Shown here: positions 51,269 through 61,016 of the stretch, piece by piece | How the letters are laid out: each line of letters starts with the position of its first letter | Position numbering within the stretch: position 1 is the first letter of the stretch | Assembly: GCF_002356315.1 (NCBI RefSeq) | Contig: NZ_AP018164.1 | Span: forward strand, 3,224,001 to 3,288,000 | Length of the DNA: 64,000 nucleotides | Reading direction: 5' to 3' | From: Mycobacterium shigaense | GTDB taxonomy: Bacteria; Actinomycetota; Actinomycetes; Mycobacteriales; Mycobacteriaceae | The notes under the pieces: model-generated | Seen by the model: the letters and a program-made list of their open reading frames with translations, nothing else | What the model was told of the DNA's origin: nothing | Database searches by the model: none | Program-made: the position numbers and the translations under genes

Positions 51269-52345
51269 TCAACGGTACCTCGCAGGCCCGCTATTCCCGA
51301 GTCTCGCCGCTACCTGTGACGCTAATCCCATCAGCTGGTTTGCCGCGTCGGCCTGGGCCAACCCCACCGAGCCGGCGTATTCGGCCATCGACAGGGCCGA
51401 CATGATGCCCGACGACCGCACCGCGGATTTCTCGAGGCTGACCTGACCGGCAAGCACGATCACCGGAATGCCCAGCGGCCCGGCCGCCGCGGCGAGCGCG
51501 CCGACCACCTTTCCGTGCAGCGACTGCTCGTCAAACCGGCCCTCACCGGTGACGATCATGTCCGCCGTCTCGAGGTCGTCGGCCAGATCGGTGTGTTCGG
51601 CGATGATCTCCGCGCCCGACTCGCACCGGCCGCCGAGGGCAAACAGCCCGGCCCCGATGCCGCCGGCGGCGGCCGCACCGGGTTCGGAGCTGACATCCCG
51701 GCCGGCCAGCGCCTCGAGTTTGAGCGCCCACGACTCGAGCCGGACCTCCAGGGCGGCCACGGCGGCGGTATCGGCGCCCTTCTGAGGCCCGAAGACCCGC
51801 GCCGCGCCCCACGGCCCAACCAGCGGGTATTCGGTGTCCGAGGCGGCGATCAGCTCGATGCCGGCCAGCTTCTCGCGCGCCTCCTCGAGGCCGCCGAGCT
51901 CGGCGATCATGCCCTGGCCGCCGTCGGTGCAGGCGCTGCCGCCCAGCCCGATCACGAGCCGTGTCGCGCCGGCCTGCACCGCCTCGGCGATGAGCTGCCC
52001 GACCCCCCGGCTGTGGGCGGCCAGCGCGGTTTCCGGGGTGGGCGGACAGCCCAGCAGGGCCAGGCCACAAGCCTGCGCACACTCTAGGTAGGCGGTCGAC
52101 GGGCCCGGATCGAACACCCACTCGGCGTCCACCGTGTCGTCCAGCGGGCCGGTCACCCGCAGCCGCCGCCGCTCCCCCAGCCGCTTGGCCAGCACCTCGA
52201 CGAAGCCGGGACCGCCGTCGGACTGCGGGGCGACGATGAACCGATCGCCGGGACGCGACCGGGTCCAGCCCGTCGCGATCGCGGCGGCGGCCTCTACGGC
52301 CGACAGGCTGTCACCGAAGCAGTCCGGGGCCACCAGCACCCGCAT
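51269..52345 (-). CDS. Glycerate kinase, GarK/GlxK family (Rv2205c-type)
   Basis: A 358-residue glycerate kinase that phosphorylates D-glycerate. Diagnostic parts are [25 protein letters not shown] at the start, [27 protein letters not shown] and the C-terminal [18 protein letters not shown] 52345 equals the family start; a frame extension to 52420 is open but has no similarity. The length equals that of Rv2205c. It is probably a single-gene unit. Confidence 0.88.
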   Translation of the reverse strand: MRVLVAPDCFGDSLSAVEAAAAIATGWTRSRPGDRFIVAPQSDGGPGFVEVLAKRLGERRRLRVTGPLDDTVDAEWVFDPGPSTAYLECAQACGLALLGCPPTPETALAAHSRGVGQLIAEAVQAGATRLVIGLGGSACTDGGQGMIAELGGLEEAREKLAGIELIAASDTEYPLVGPWGAARVFGPQKGADTAAVAALEVRLESWALKLEALAGRDVSSEPGAAAAGGIGAGLFALGGRCESGAEIIAEHTDLADDLETADMIVTGEGRFDEQSLHGKVVGALAAAAGPLGIPVIVLAGQVSLEKSAVRSSGIMSALSMAEYAGSVGLAQADAANQLMGLASQVAARLGNSGPARYR

Positions 52346-52546
52346 GGCCGGCAACTGGAGACGACCGGGCGAAAGGCCGCTGGCAGCATCATCTGAGCCT
52401 ATCGAGCCGTCGTCCATCACAGGCAGCCGTTCATCACTGGTAAGGGTAGGTCGAAATAACGCCCGTACGCATGGAACGGACCCACTGCAGGGAATGCGTT
52501 CCGGGCGCGTTGGGCGCCCGAGCGGCCGCGAAGTAATCTGGCGGCT

Positions 52547-53221
52547 GTGAAGCTGTTGGGCCGGAAGAAAACCCGGGACGGAAGCGTCGACGAGGCCGCC
52601 ACGGAGGCAAACGCGGCGGTGGGCACGGCGCAGCGCGCGACGCGCACCGGACCCAAGGGCCGGCCTACGCCGAAGCGCGACCAGGCCAGGGGCGCCGCGA
52701 GGAAGGGACCGGTCGTGCCGGCCCCCAAAACCGCCGCCGAGGCACGGGCCCGCCGCAAGACGCTGGCCGGCCCCAAGCTCAGCCGCGAGGAGCGCAGGGA
52801 GCAGCGGCTGGCCAACCGGTCGGCGATGACCGACCGCCGCGAACGCATGATGGCCGGAGAAGAGGCTTATCTGCTACCGCGCGATCAGGGGCCGGTGCGC
52901 CGCTATGTGCGCGACGTGGTCGACTCCCGGCGCAACCTGCTCGGGCTGTTCATGCCCACCACATTGACATTGCTGTTCATGACGTTCGGCGTCCCACAGC
53001 TGCAGCTCTACTTGTCGCCCGCCATGCTGGCGATCGTGGCCATCATGGGTGTCGACGCCGTGATCCTGGGTCGCAAGGTCAACAGGCTGGTCGATGCGAA
53101 ATTCCCCAACAACACCGAAAGCCATTGGAAAATCGGTCTTTACGCCGCTCAGCGGGCTTCCCAAATGCGCCGGATGCGCACGCCCCGCGCCCAGGTCGAG
53201 CGCGGCAGCCGTGTCGAATAG
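52547..53221 (+). CDS. DUF3043 membrane protein (Rv2206-type)
   Basis: A 224-residue actinobacterial protein. A strongly basic, disordered N-terminal half (Lys/Arg/Ala; [25 protein letters not shown]) is followed by two membrane helices (about residues 136-153 and 160-178) and a short conserved tail ([23 protein letters not shown]). The family is DUF3043 with no known function. GTG 52547 starts it. It is followed 27 bp later by cobU on the same strand. Confidence 0.82.
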   Translation: MKLLGRKKTRDGSVDEAATEANAAVGTAQRATRTGPKGRPTPKRDQARGAARKGPVVPAPKTAAEARARRKTLAGPKLSREERREQRLANRSAMTDRRERMMAGEEAYLLPRDQGPVRRYVRDVVDSRRNLLGLFMPTTLTLLFMTFGVPQLQLYLSPAMLAIVAIMGVDAVILGRKVNRLVDAKFPNNTESHWKIGLYAAQRASQMRRMRTPRAQVERGSRVE

Positions 53222-53248
53222 CCGTCGCCGGAAAGCCGTCTGACACCG

Positions 53249-53785
53249 GTGCGCACCCTGGTGCTCGGCGGGATCAGGTCGGGTAAATCCCGATGGGCCG
53301 AACAAGCCATCGCCGAGTCGCTCCCGCCCGGGCAGGCAGTCCGCTACATCGCCTCCGGTCCGGCCGACCGGACCGACCCGGACTGGACACAGCGGGTCGC
53401 GCAGCACCGCAGCCGGCGGCCCGCACACTGGTCCACCGTCGAAACCGCTGATGTGGCAACCGAATTGCGGCGGTCGCCGGCCACCCCGACCTTGGTCGAC
53501 GACCTCGGCGGCTGGCTGACCCGCACCCTGGACCGCCAGCAGGGGTGGGAGCACGGATCCGTGGCCGCCCCGGTCAAGGAGATGGTCACCGCGGTCGACG
53601 AATTCGCGTCCACGCTGGTGTTGGTCAGTCCCGAGGTCGGGCTGACGGTGGTGCCGGCCACCGCGTCGGGCCGCCGGTTCGCCGACGAACTAGGAACCCT
53701 CAACCAGCGGGTCGCCGCGGTCTGCGACCGGGTCGTGTTGGTGGTCGCCGGGCAGCCGTTGCCGATCAAATCGGCGGGCGCATAA
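53249..53785 (+). CDS. cobU: Adenosylcobinamide kinase/guanylyltransferase CobU
   Basis: A 178-residue CobU/CobP enzyme that phosphorylates adenosylcobinamide and adds GMP. The P-loop is GGIRSGKS near the N-terminus, and [27 protein letters not shown] holds the His that accepts [16 protein letters not shown] and the C-terminal [23 protein letters not shown] complete the family pattern. GTG 53249 is the start. The TAA overlaps the cobT ATG by one base. M. tuberculosis keeps cobU elsewhere (Rv0254c), so a complete cobU-cobT-cobS operon here is a difference. Confidence 0.92.
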   Translation: MRTLVLGGIRSGKSRWAEQAIAESLPPGQAVRYIASGPADRTDPDWTQRVAQHRSRRPAHWSTVETADVATELRRSPATPTLVDDLGGWLTRTLDRQQGWEHGSVAAPVKEMVTAVDEFASTLVLVSPEVGLTVVPATASGRRFADELGTLNQRVAAVCDRVVLVVAGQPLPIKSAGA

Positions 53786-54843
53786 TGGAATTCCCCGTCA
53801 TCGCCCCGCCCGACGCGGACACCGCCGCGGCCGCCCGCGGCCGCCAGGACACCCTGACCAAGCCGCGCGGCGCGCTGGGCCGCCTCGAAGACCTCGCGGT
53901 CTGGGTCGCCTCGTGCCAGGGCCATTGCCCGCCAAGGCAATTCGAACGCGCGCGGGTCGTGGTGTTCGCCGGCGACCACGGGGTCGCCCGGTCCGGGGTG
54001 TCGGCGTATCCGCCGGAGGTCACGGCCCAAATGGTGGCGAACATCGACGCGGGCGGGGCGACGATCAACGCGCTGTCCGCGATCGCCGGGGCGACGGTGC
54101 GCATCGCCGACCTCTCGGTGGACGCCGACCCGCTCTCCGAGCAGATCGGCGCGCACAAGGTACGGCGCGGCAGCGGGGATATCGCCGTCCAGGACGCGTT
54201 GACCGACGAGGAGACCGCCCGCGCCATCGCGGCGGGTCAGCGCATCGCCGACGACGAGGTGGACGGCGGCGCCGACCTGCTGATCGCGGGCGACATGGGG
54301 ATCGGGAACACCACCGCGGCGGCCGTACTGGTGGCCGCGCTGACCAACGCCGAGCCGGTCGCGGTGGTCGGGTTCGGTACCGGGATCGACGACGCCGGCT
54401 GGGCCCGCAAGACCGCGGCCATCCGCGACGCGCTGTTTCGGGCCAAGTCCGTGCTGCCCGACCCGGTCGGATTGCTGCGGTGCTGCGCGGGGGCGGACCT
54501 GGCGGCGATGGCGGGCTTCTGCGCCCAGGCCGCGGTGCGCCGAACCCCGGTGCTGCTCGACGGGATGGCGGTGACGGCCGCGGCTCTGGTCGCCGAGCGG
54601 CTGGCTCCCGGCGCCCGCCACTGGTGGCAGGCCGGTCACCGGTCCACCGAGCCGGGTCACGCGCTGGCGCTCGGGGCGCTGCAGCTGGACCCGATTCTGG
54701 ACCTGGGCATGCGGCTCGGCGAGGGCAGCGGCGCCACGGTCGCGGTGCCGGTGCTGCGCGCGGCGGTGGCCGCGCTGACGTCGACGGCGACCTTTGCCGA
54801 GGCCGGCGTCACCGGTCGGGCCACGCCGGACACCTCGTCGTGA
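53785..54843 (+). CDS. cobT: Nicotinate-nucleotide-dimethylbenzimidazole phosphoribosyltransferase CobT
   Basis: CobT makes alpha-ribazole phosphate, the lower ligand of cobalamin. At 352 residues it has [35 protein letters not shown] and the C-terminal [11 protein letters not shown] region with the catalytic Glu in [11 protein letters not shown] 53785 shares a base with the cobU stop; the end overlaps the cobS GTG by 4 bp. All three genes are thus one translationally coupled operon. Confidence 0.94.
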   Translation: MEFPVIAPPDADTAAAARGRQDTLTKPRGALGRLEDLAVWVASCQGHCPPRQFERARVVVFAGDHGVARSGVSAYPPEVTAQMVANIDAGGATINALSAIAGATVRIADLSVDADPLSEQIGAHKVRRGSGDIAVQDALTDEETARAIAAGQRIADDEVDGGADLLIAGDMGIGNTTAAAVLVAALTNAEPVAVVGFGTGIDDAGWARKTAAIRDALFRAKSVLPDPVGLLRCCAGADLAAMAGFCAQAAVRRTPVLLDGMAVTAAALVAERLAPGARHWWQAGHRSTEPGHALALGALQLDPILDLGMRLGEGSGATVAVPVLRAAVAALTSTATFAEAGVTGRATPDTSS

Positions 54844-55592
54844 TCCGTTCGCTGGCAACGGCTTTCAGCTTCGGCACGGTGCTGCCTCTGCCGCATGACC
54901 AGCCGATGGGCCGCGGCGCCATGACCGCGCTGCCGGTGGTGGGCGCCGCGTTGGGCGCGCTCGCGGCGGGCGTCACCTGGGGCGGCGCGCTGGCCTTTGG
55001 GGCGTCGAGCCTGCTGCCCGGGCTGCTCGCGGTGACCGCACTGCTGCTGGCCACCCGCGGCCTGCACATCGACGGCGTCGCCGATACCGCCGACGGGCTC
55101 GGCTGCTATGGGCCGCCGGAGCGTGCGCTGGCGGTGATGCGCGACGGGTCGACAGGGCCGTTCGGTGTCGCGGCGGTGGTACTGGTGATCGCTTTGCAGG
55201 GGTTGGCGTTTGCCGCGCTGGGCACGGCGTGGCCGCACGGGTTGGCCGGAATCGTGGTGGCGGTCGCGGCCGGGCGGGTCAGCGCGGTGTTGGCGTGTCA
55301 CCGGTCGACGCCCGCCGCGGCCGGTAGCGCGCTGGGCGCCAGCGTCGCCGGCACGCAGCCCGCGGCGGCGGTGGCGGGCTGGTTCGCGGTGCTGGCGGCT
55401 GCTTCGGTGGTGGCCGGGCCACGCCCGTGGCAGGGGCCCGTCGCGGTGCTGCTGGGGGTCGGCTGCGGCGCGGCGCTGGTGCGCCACTGCGTGCGCCGGT
55501 TCGGCGGTCTCAGCGGCGACGTGCTGGGCGCGGCGATCGAACTCACGACCACGGCAAGCGTCGTGGCCCTCGCGGCGTTGGTCCGGTGCTAG
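54840..55592 (+). CDS. cobS: Cobalamin (5'-phosphate) synthase CobS
   Basis: A 250-residue integral membrane enzyme that joins GDP-cobinamide with alpha-ribazole. It has six or seven helices and the catalytic, metal-binding loop [37 protein letters not shown] 54840 overlaps the cobT stop. In M. tuberculosis the next gene is the membrane protein Rv2209; here it is missing and ilvE follows after 12 bp on the opposite strand. Confidence 0.93.
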   Translation: MIRSLATAFSFGTVLPLPHDQPMGRGAMTALPVVGAALGALAAGVTWGGALAFGASSLLPGLLAVTALLLATRGLHIDGVADTADGLGCYGPPERALAVMRDGSTGPFGVAAVVLVIALQGLAFAALGTAWPHGLAGIVVAVAAGRVSAVLACHRSTPAAAGSALGASVAGTQPAAAVAGWFAVLAAASVVAGPRPWQGPVAVLLGVGCGAALVRHCVRRFGGLSGDVLGAAIELTTTASVVALAALVRC

Positions 55593-55604
55593 CGGCCCGG
55601 CGGA

Positions 55605-56711
55605 TCAGCCGAGCCGCGTCATCCAGCCGTGGGTATCGGCGAAGGTGCCGCGCTGGATGCCGGTCAGGGTGTCGCGCAACGCCATCGTCACCTCGCCCGG
55701 CTGCCCGTCGGCGATGGTGAACTCGCCGTCGCCGTGCTTGACCCGCCCCACCGGCGTGATGACGGCGGCGGTGCCGCAGGCGAACACCTCGGTGATCTCC
55801 CCGACCGCCGCCTTCTTCTGCCACTCGTCGATGTCGATCTTGCGTTCCTCGACGCTGAATCCGGCGTCAATGGCCAACTGCAGCAATGAATCTCGCGTGA
55901 TGCCCGGTAGCAGCGAGCCGGACAGCTCCGGCGTCACCAGCCGCGCCGTCCCGCCGCTGCCGAACACGAAGAACAGGTTCATGCCGCCCATCTCTTCGAC
56001 GAACCGGCGCTCCACGGCGTCCAGCCACACCACCTGGTCGCAACCGTTTTCCGCGGCCTGGGCCTGCGCCAGCAGCGACGCGGCGTAGTTGCCGCCAAAC
56101 TTGGCCGCACCGGTGCCGCCCGAGCAGGCGCGCACGTACTCCGACGACACCCACACGTCGACGGGGCTGATGCCGCCCTTGAAATACGCGCCAGCCGGCG
56201 AAGCGATCAGCAGGTACCGGTACTGGTTGGCGGGCCGTACCCCCAACCCGGGCTCCGTCGCGAAAACGAACGGCCGGATATACAGCGCCTCTTCGCCGCC
56301 GGCCCGCGGCACCCAGGCGTTGTCGACCGCGACGAACTGACGCAGCGATTCGAGAAAAAGCTCGTCGGGCAGTTCGGGGATAGCCAGCCGCTGGGACGAA
56401 TTACGCATCCGCGCGGCGTTGGCGTCCGGGCGGAACGAGACGATCGAGCCGTCCGCCCACCGGTAGGCCTTGAGTCCCTCGAACACCTCTTGGGCGTAGT
56501 GCAAAACGATCGCCGACGGATCCAACTCGATCGGCCCGTATGGGATCACCCGGGCGTCGTGCCAACCGCGGCCTTCGACGTAGTCGATCGAAACCATGTG
56601 GTCGGTGAAGTATCTGCCGAATCCCGGCTCACGCAAGATCGATTCACGTTCGGCGTCGGTCGCCGGTGTCGACGCGCGCGAAACCGTGAACTCCAAAGAG
56701 CCGGTTGTCAT
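55605..56711 (-). CDS. ilvE: Branched-chain amino acid aminotransferase IlvE
   Basis: A PLP fold-type IV transaminase of 368 residues for the last step of Ile, Val and Leu synthesis and for methionine recycling. The PLP lysine is K204 in [16 protein letters not shown]; the [15 protein letters not shown] segment binds the phosphate. ATG 56711 (MTTGSLEF) gives exactly the M. tuberculosis length; the frame extension to 56813 runs into the gcvT end region and is not coding. It lies 56 bp after gcvT on the same strand. Confidence 0.95.
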   Translation of the reverse strand: MTTGSLEFTVSRASTPATDAERESILREPGFGRYFTDHMVSIDYVEGRGWHDARVIPYGPIELDPSAIVLHYAQEVFEGLKAYRWADGSIVSFRPDANAARMRNSSQRLAIPELPDELFLESLRQFVAVDNAWVPRAGGEEALYIRPFVFATEPGLGVRPANQYRYLLIASPAGAYFKGGISPVDVWVSSEYVRACSGGTGAAKFGGNYAASLLAQAQAAENGCDQVVWLDAVERRFVEEMGGMNLFFVFGSGGTARLVTPELSGSLLPGITRDSLLQLAIDAGFSVEERKIDIDEWQKKAAVGEITEVFACGTAAVITPVGRVKHGDGEFTIADGQPGEVTMALRDTLTGIQRGTFADTHGWMTRLG

Positions 56712-56767
56712 GACGCCGATTGTATCCGGGTACGCCACCTGGTTTTTGCCGGATGCAGGCGGCTCGC

Positions 56768-57871
56768 CTAGCGGGTCTTCAAATCCACGAAGGGTGGGCG
56801 CACGACTTCGCACTGAACCGCGCGGCCGCGGACGTCGACGGTGATTTGCTGGCCGTCGTCGATACCGGCGGCGGTGTCGATCAACGCGAGCGCGATGCCG
56901 GCCTGCAGCGTCGGCGAAAAAGTGCCCGAGGTGGTGACCCCGACGGGGGTGTCGCCGGCCAGCACGGTCAGCCCGGGCCGCAGCACCCCGCGCCCGACCA
57001 TGCGCAGCCCGCGCAGGAGCCGTCGCGGCCCGGCCTCCTTTTCGGCCAGCAGCGCGTCGCGGCCGAAGAAGGCGTCCTTTTTCCAGCCGATCGCCCAGCC
57101 GCAGCGCGCCTGCAGCGGTGAGATGTCGAGCGAAAGTTCATGCCCGTGCAGCGGGTAACCCATCTCGGTGCGCAGGGTGTCGCGGGCGCCCAGGCCGGCG
57201 GGCTCGCCGCCGTCGTCGGAAACGGCAGTCAGCAGGGCGTCGAACACCACGCCCGCCGTGTCCCAGGGTGGCAGCAGCTCGTAACCGTGCTCGCCGGTGT
57301 AGCCGGTGCGGCAGACCCGCACCGGCACTCCCGAGAATGCGGCGTCGGCATAGCCCATGTAATCCATCGTGGTCGGCAGCCCCAGCTGGCCGAGTACGTC
57401 CGCCGAACGCGGGCCCTGGACGGCCAGCACCGCGTAGGAGCGGTGCTCGTTGGTAATCGTCAAGCCGTCGGGAGCGGCAGCCTGCAGCGCCTCGACCACC
57501 GCGGCCGTGTTGGCGGCGTTGGGCACCAGAAAGATTTCGTCATCGGCGACGTAGTAGGCGATCAGATCGTCGATCACACCGCCGGATTCATTGCAGCACA
57601 ACGTGTATTGCGCCTTGCCGGGCCCTATACGGCCGAGGTCGTTGGTCAGCGCGGAGTTGACGAATTCCGCGGCGCCCGGACCCCGGATCAACGCCTTGCC
57701 GAGATGGCTGACGTCGAACAGGCCCACCGCGTTGCGCGTCGCGTTGTGCTCGCTGACCGTGCCGGCATACGACACCGGCATCAGCCAGCCGCCGAATTCG
57801 GCGAAATTGGCGCCCAATTCGCGATGGCGTTCTTCCAGCGGTCCCTTGAGTAGCTCCGACACATCGCCCAC
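56768..57871 (-). CDS. gcvT: Glycine cleavage system T protein (aminomethyltransferase)
   Basis: A 367-residue folate-dependent enzyme that takes the aminomethyl group from lipoylated H protein and forms methylene-THF and ammonia. [22 protein letters not shown] carries the family's folate-site residues with the catalytic Asp nearby; [12 protein letters not shown] and [18 protein letters not shown] are diagnostic. GTG 57871 is the start. A 99-bp gap separates it from the divergent cyclase relic. Confidence 0.93.
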   Translation of the reverse strand: MGDVSELLKGPLEERHRELGANFAEFGGWLMPVSYAGTVSEHNATRNAVGLFDVSHLGKALIRGPGAAEFVNSALTNDLGRIGPGKAQYTLCCNESGGVIDDLIAYYVADDEIFLVPNAANTAAVVEALQAAAPDGLTITNEHRSYAVLAVQGPRSADVLGQLGLPTTMDYMGYADAAFSGVPVRVCRTGYTGEHGYELLPPWDTAGVVFDALLTAVSDDGGEPAGLGARDTLRTEMGYPLHGHELSLDISPLQARCGWAIGWKKDAFFGRDALLAEKEAGPRRLLRGLRMVGRGVLRPGLTVLAGDTPVGVTTSGTFSPTLQAGIALALIDTAAGIDDGQQITVDVRGRAVQCEVVRPPFVDLKTR

Positions 57872-57970
57872 GGCGTCTCACCCTAATCGCCGACGACACG
57901 CACGCGAAGCGGCGGGCGCCGTCGGCGACAATTCAACCCGGCGTCGGCGCCTGCTGGCCCACTTGGGTGG

Positions 57971-58376
57971 GTGTCCGAGTCCTTTGACTTTGACCAGCCA
58001 GAAGCCGCCGGAATCGCGAATCCGCGCGAGCGGGCCGACCTGATCAAGGACGAGCCGGGCTTCACCGCCGACGAGACGTTGAGGCCGAGCGGCGCGGCCG
58101 GCTGTTCGGCCTGTCCGGGGATGTCCTGCACTGGTCGGGTCGTCCGACCGACACGTTGCACACCGCGGCCGAGGCCCTCGGACTGCCGGCTGAAGACGTC
58201 GAACGCGCCTGGGCTTTGCTCGGGCTACCGCCGCCGCCCCGGGGCAGATACTCGCCGATTCGGCCCTGCATGACGCGTTGCCGGAGCAACCCACCAGCGC
58301 CCACGGCCCGGTGACGCTGAAGGGCATCGAGGAACCGGTGCCGGCTTTCGACCTGCACGCCGGCACGCTGCACTAG
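57971..58376 (+). pseudogene. Decayed class III adenylyl cyclase (internal deletion and frameshifts)
   Basis: Three fragments in three frames make up the relic of an adenylyl/guanylyl cyclase, in the place of Rv2212. From GTG 57971: SFDFDQPEAAGIANPRERADLIK. From about 58078, in another frame: VEAERRGRLFGLSGDVLHWSG and LGLPAEDVERAWALLGL, the N-terminal regulatory domain. From about 58225, in the third frame: APGQILADSALHDALP, then VTLKGIEEPVPAFDLHAG and a TAG at 58374-58376, the end of the cyclase domain. The catalytic core between (several hundred codons) is gone; the junction lies in a CCG run. The gene cannot make a cyclase. Confidence 0.75.
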
Positions 58377-58387
58377 GGTAATTGCCC

Positions 58388-59965
58388 GTGACCAGCGAAA
58401 CCGGCTACCAAGCTCCCTCCGTCAACGTCGCCACCTCGCTGCCCAAGCGTGCGGCAGGTTCCTCGGTATTGCTCGTGCCGGTCGTGTCGACCGGTAGCGG
58501 CGACGAGTCCCAAGACCGGTCGGGCGCCGTCGTCCTCACGTGCGAGCCGCTCCTGTCCGCCGAGGCGATCGAAGAGATCGAGGCCGACCTGATCGCACTG
58601 GGCGCCACCGGCGGCAGCGAACAGGTGCACCGGCTGGTGGTGCCGGCGCTGCCGGTGACCAGCGTGCTGACGATCGGCCTGGGCAAACACCGCGCCGAGT
58701 GGCCGGCGGACGTGATCCGGCGTGCCGCCGGGGTTGCCGCCCGCTCGCTGGGCAACGCCGAGGTGGTGATCACCACGCTGGCCGAATTGCCCGGCGACGG
58801 TGTCGGTTCCGCCGCCGTCGAGGGGCTGATCCTGGGCAGCTACCGGTTCAACGAGTTCCGCAGCGACAAGACCGCCCCGAAAGACAAAGGGCTGCGCAAG
58901 ATTACGCTGCTCGCCTCGCCATCCGGGGGAGCCAAAGAGGCCAAGAAGCAGGCCGCGCACGGTGCGGCCGTCGCGACCGCGGTGGCCACCGCCCGCGATC
59001 TCGTCAACACTCCCCCGAGTCATCTCTACCCGGCCGAATTTGCCAAGCGCGCAAAGTCTTTGGGCGAATCCGTCGGCCTCGAGGTTGAGGTGCTCGACGA
59101 AAAGGCGCTGCAGAAGGCCGGTTACGGCGGCATCGTCGGCGTCGGGCAGGGCTCGTCACGGCCCCCGCGGCTGGTGCGCTTGACCCACCGCGGTTCGAAG
59201 CTGGCCAAAGGCAAGCAGGGGAAGGCCAAGAAGCTAGTGGCTCTGGTCGGCAAGGGCGTCACGTTCGACACCGGCGGCATCTCGATCAAGCCGGCGGCGG
59301 GGATGCACCACATGACCTCGGACATGGGCGGGGCCGCCGCGGTGGTCGCGACCGTCGCGCTGGCCGCGCAGCTGGGCCTGCCGATCGACGTGATCGCCAC
59401 CGTGCCCGTCGCCGAGAACATGCCGTCGGGTACGGCGCAGCGCCCCGGCGACGTGCTGACGCAATACGGCGGCATCACCGTCGAGGTGCAGAACACCGAC
59501 GCCGAGGGCCGGCTGATCCTGGCCGACGCCATCGTGCGCGCATGCGAGGACAAGCCGAACTATCTGATCGAGACGTCCACGCTCACCGGCGCGCAGACCG
59601 TGGCCCTCGGTGCGCGCGTCCCCGGAGTGATGGGCAGCGACGAATTTCGCGACCGCGTCGCGTCGATCTCGCAGCAGGTAGGTGAGAACGGCTGGCCGAT
59701 GCCGCTGCCCGACGAACTCAAGGATGACCTGAAGTCGACCGTGGCCGATCTGTCCAACATCAGCGGGCAGCGCTTCGCCGGCATGCTGGTGGCCGGGATC
59801 TTCCTGCGCGAGTTCGTGGCGGACGGCGTCGAATGGGCGCACATCGATGTGGCCGGCCCGGCGTACAACACCAGCGGCCCGTGGGGGTATTCGCCCAAGG
59901 GCGCGACCGGCGTGCCGACCCGCACCTTGTTCGCGGTGCTCGAGGACATCGCCGAGAACGGTTAG
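58388..59965 (+). CDS. pepB: Leucyl aminopeptidase, M17 family (PepA/PepB)
   Basis: A 525-residue cytoplasmic aminopeptidase with two metal ions, forming hexamers. Metal and catalytic motifs are [25 protein letters not shown] and [13 protein letters not shown], the M17 signature. The N-terminal regulatory domain (residues 1-180) is typical. GTG 58388 ([11 protein letters not shown]) was chosen over TTG 58382 because it matches the family start. It begins 11 bp after the cyclase relic, so it may have inherited or lost its promoter with that decay. Confidence 0.93.
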   Translation: MTSETGYQAPSVNVATSLPKRAAGSSVLLVPVVSTGSGDESQDRSGAVVLTCEPLLSAEAIEEIEADLIALGATGGSEQVHRLVVPALPVTSVLTIGLGKHRAEWPADVIRRAAGVAARSLGNAEVVITTLAELPGDGVGSAAVEGLILGSYRFNEFRSDKTAPKDKGLRKITLLASPSGGAKEAKKQAAHGAAVATAVATARDLVNTPPSHLYPAEFAKRAKSLGESVGLEVEVLDEKALQKAGYGGIVGVGQGSSRPPRLVRLTHRGSKLAKGKQGKAKKLVALVGKGVTFDTGGISIKPAAGMHHMTSDMGGAAAVVATVALAAQLGLPIDVIATVPVAENMPSGTAQRPGDVLTQYGGITVEVQNTDAEGRLILADAIVRACEDKPNYLIETSTLTGAQTVALGARVPGVMGSDEFRDRVASISQQVGENGWPMPLPDELKDDLKSTVADLSNISGQRFAGMLVAGIFLREFVADGVEWAHIDVAGPAYNTSGPWGYSPKGATGVPTRTLFAVLEDIAENG

Positions 59966-60016
59966 CGGGTCAGCAGTTCGGTGACGGCTCGGTACAGCCT
60001 GGGCCGCAGCCGTGCG

Positions 60017-60493
60017 CTAGTGGACCTGGCTGGGCTCGCGGCGCCGCGCCAGCGCCTCCAGCCGCCATAAACACTCGCGGTTGCGCGCATACACCGCGGC
60101 CAACACCAGCCGATCGGGGATCAGGTTCATCGGCCCGGACTCCGGTACCTCGATCATGTCGATGCGGCACCCGTCTTCGATATCGGTGAGCCGCAGCGTG
60201 ATCCGGGCTGCTCCCAACAGCCCGACGTGTGCGCGCAGGACGAGTTCCTCACCGGGCGTGCAGCTTTCGACCACGGTCTTGTCGTTGATCACCAGCGGCC
60301 ATACCCCGACCGAGTGCCGGATCGTCGAGCCCGGTTGCGGCCAACGCGGATCCACTGCCCGGGTCCGGCTGTTGCCGACCACCCACTGGGTATACGTCCA
60401 CCCGTCGACCATCGCATCCCAGACCTGCCGGCGGGAGGCGCTGACCTCCCGGCTGGTCGCCATCTGTTGCTTCGACGACTCCTGCTTCGGCAT
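60017..60493 (-). CDS. SRPBCC/polyketide-cyclase-like protein
   Basis: A 158-residue START-like protein (REVSASRRQVWDAMVDGWTYTQWVVG, then TRAVDPRWPQPGSTIRHSVGVWP, then a C-terminal helix). This subgroup of SRPBCC proteins is common in mycobacteria and probably binds a hydrophobic ligand. ATG 60493 follows GAAAGGA; the upstream open frame is not supported. It is convergent with pepB and divergent from the small membrane protein gene. The function is unknown. Confidence 0.72.
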   Translation of the reverse strand: MPKQESSKQQMATSREVSASRRQVWDAMVDGWTYTQWVVGNSRTRAVDPRWPQPGSTIRHSVGVWPLVINDKTVVESCTPGEELVLRAHVGLLGAARITLRLTDIEDGCRIDMIEVPESGPMNLIPDRLVLAAVYARNRECLWRLEALARRREPSQVH

Positions 60494-60666
60494 CGCGCGT
60501 CCTTTCGCTTCGACGTCCGCATTCGCGTCGCCGTCTGCGCGGCGGGTACCCGCCCCCGCGGCGCCCAAGCGCGGCGCCGTCCCGACACCGGCGGGCAAAT
60601 CTCCGTTTAACCGGGTGACTCCGTGGCTAACCTCCCCTGCGGTTGTTACTCGACAGGAGGCGAATC

Positions 60667-61008
60667 ATGACGGTGCGACGAGTGATCCTCGCGGTAGGCG
60701 CGGTGTTGCTGCTTGCCGGTGTGATTGGACTGTTGGTGCCGGTCTCGGTGTCCGACGGCAATGGCGGTTCCATCGGGTGCGGGAACGCCGTGGCCACGGA
60801 CCTATCCGCGGCGCGCCAGGCAAACGACAAGAGCGTGGCGAACATTCCAATCGTCAACCAGATCGTTCCGCACACCGATTATGTGGCGCAGTGCCAGTCG
60901 TCGGTCGGGGGCCGCCGGGCGTGGGCCATTCCGTTGACGGTGGTCGGGATCCTCGGTGTCGCCGGTGTGCTCCTGGTGCGACGGAACGAGGGAGCCTCCA
61001 CAGGGTAG
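60667..61008 (+). CDS. Small double-pass membrane protein, unknown
   Basis: A 113-residue protein with an N-terminal helix (VILAVGAVLLLAGVIGLLVPV), an outer loop of about 60 residues with two cysteines (IGCGN and AQCQS) that may form a disulfide, and a C-terminal helix (AIPLTVVGILGVAGVLLV) followed by a basic end. ATG 60667 follows ACAGGAGG, an excellent ribosome site. I recognise no family. It is convergent with ephD, 8 bp apart. Confidence 0.65.
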   Translation: MTVRRVILAVGAVLLLAGVIGLLVPVSVSDGNGGSIGCGNAVATDLSAARQANDKSVANIPIVNQIVPHTDYVAQCQSSVGGRRAWAIPLTVVGILGVAGVLLVRRNEGASTG

Positions 61009-61016
61009 AGCCGGCG

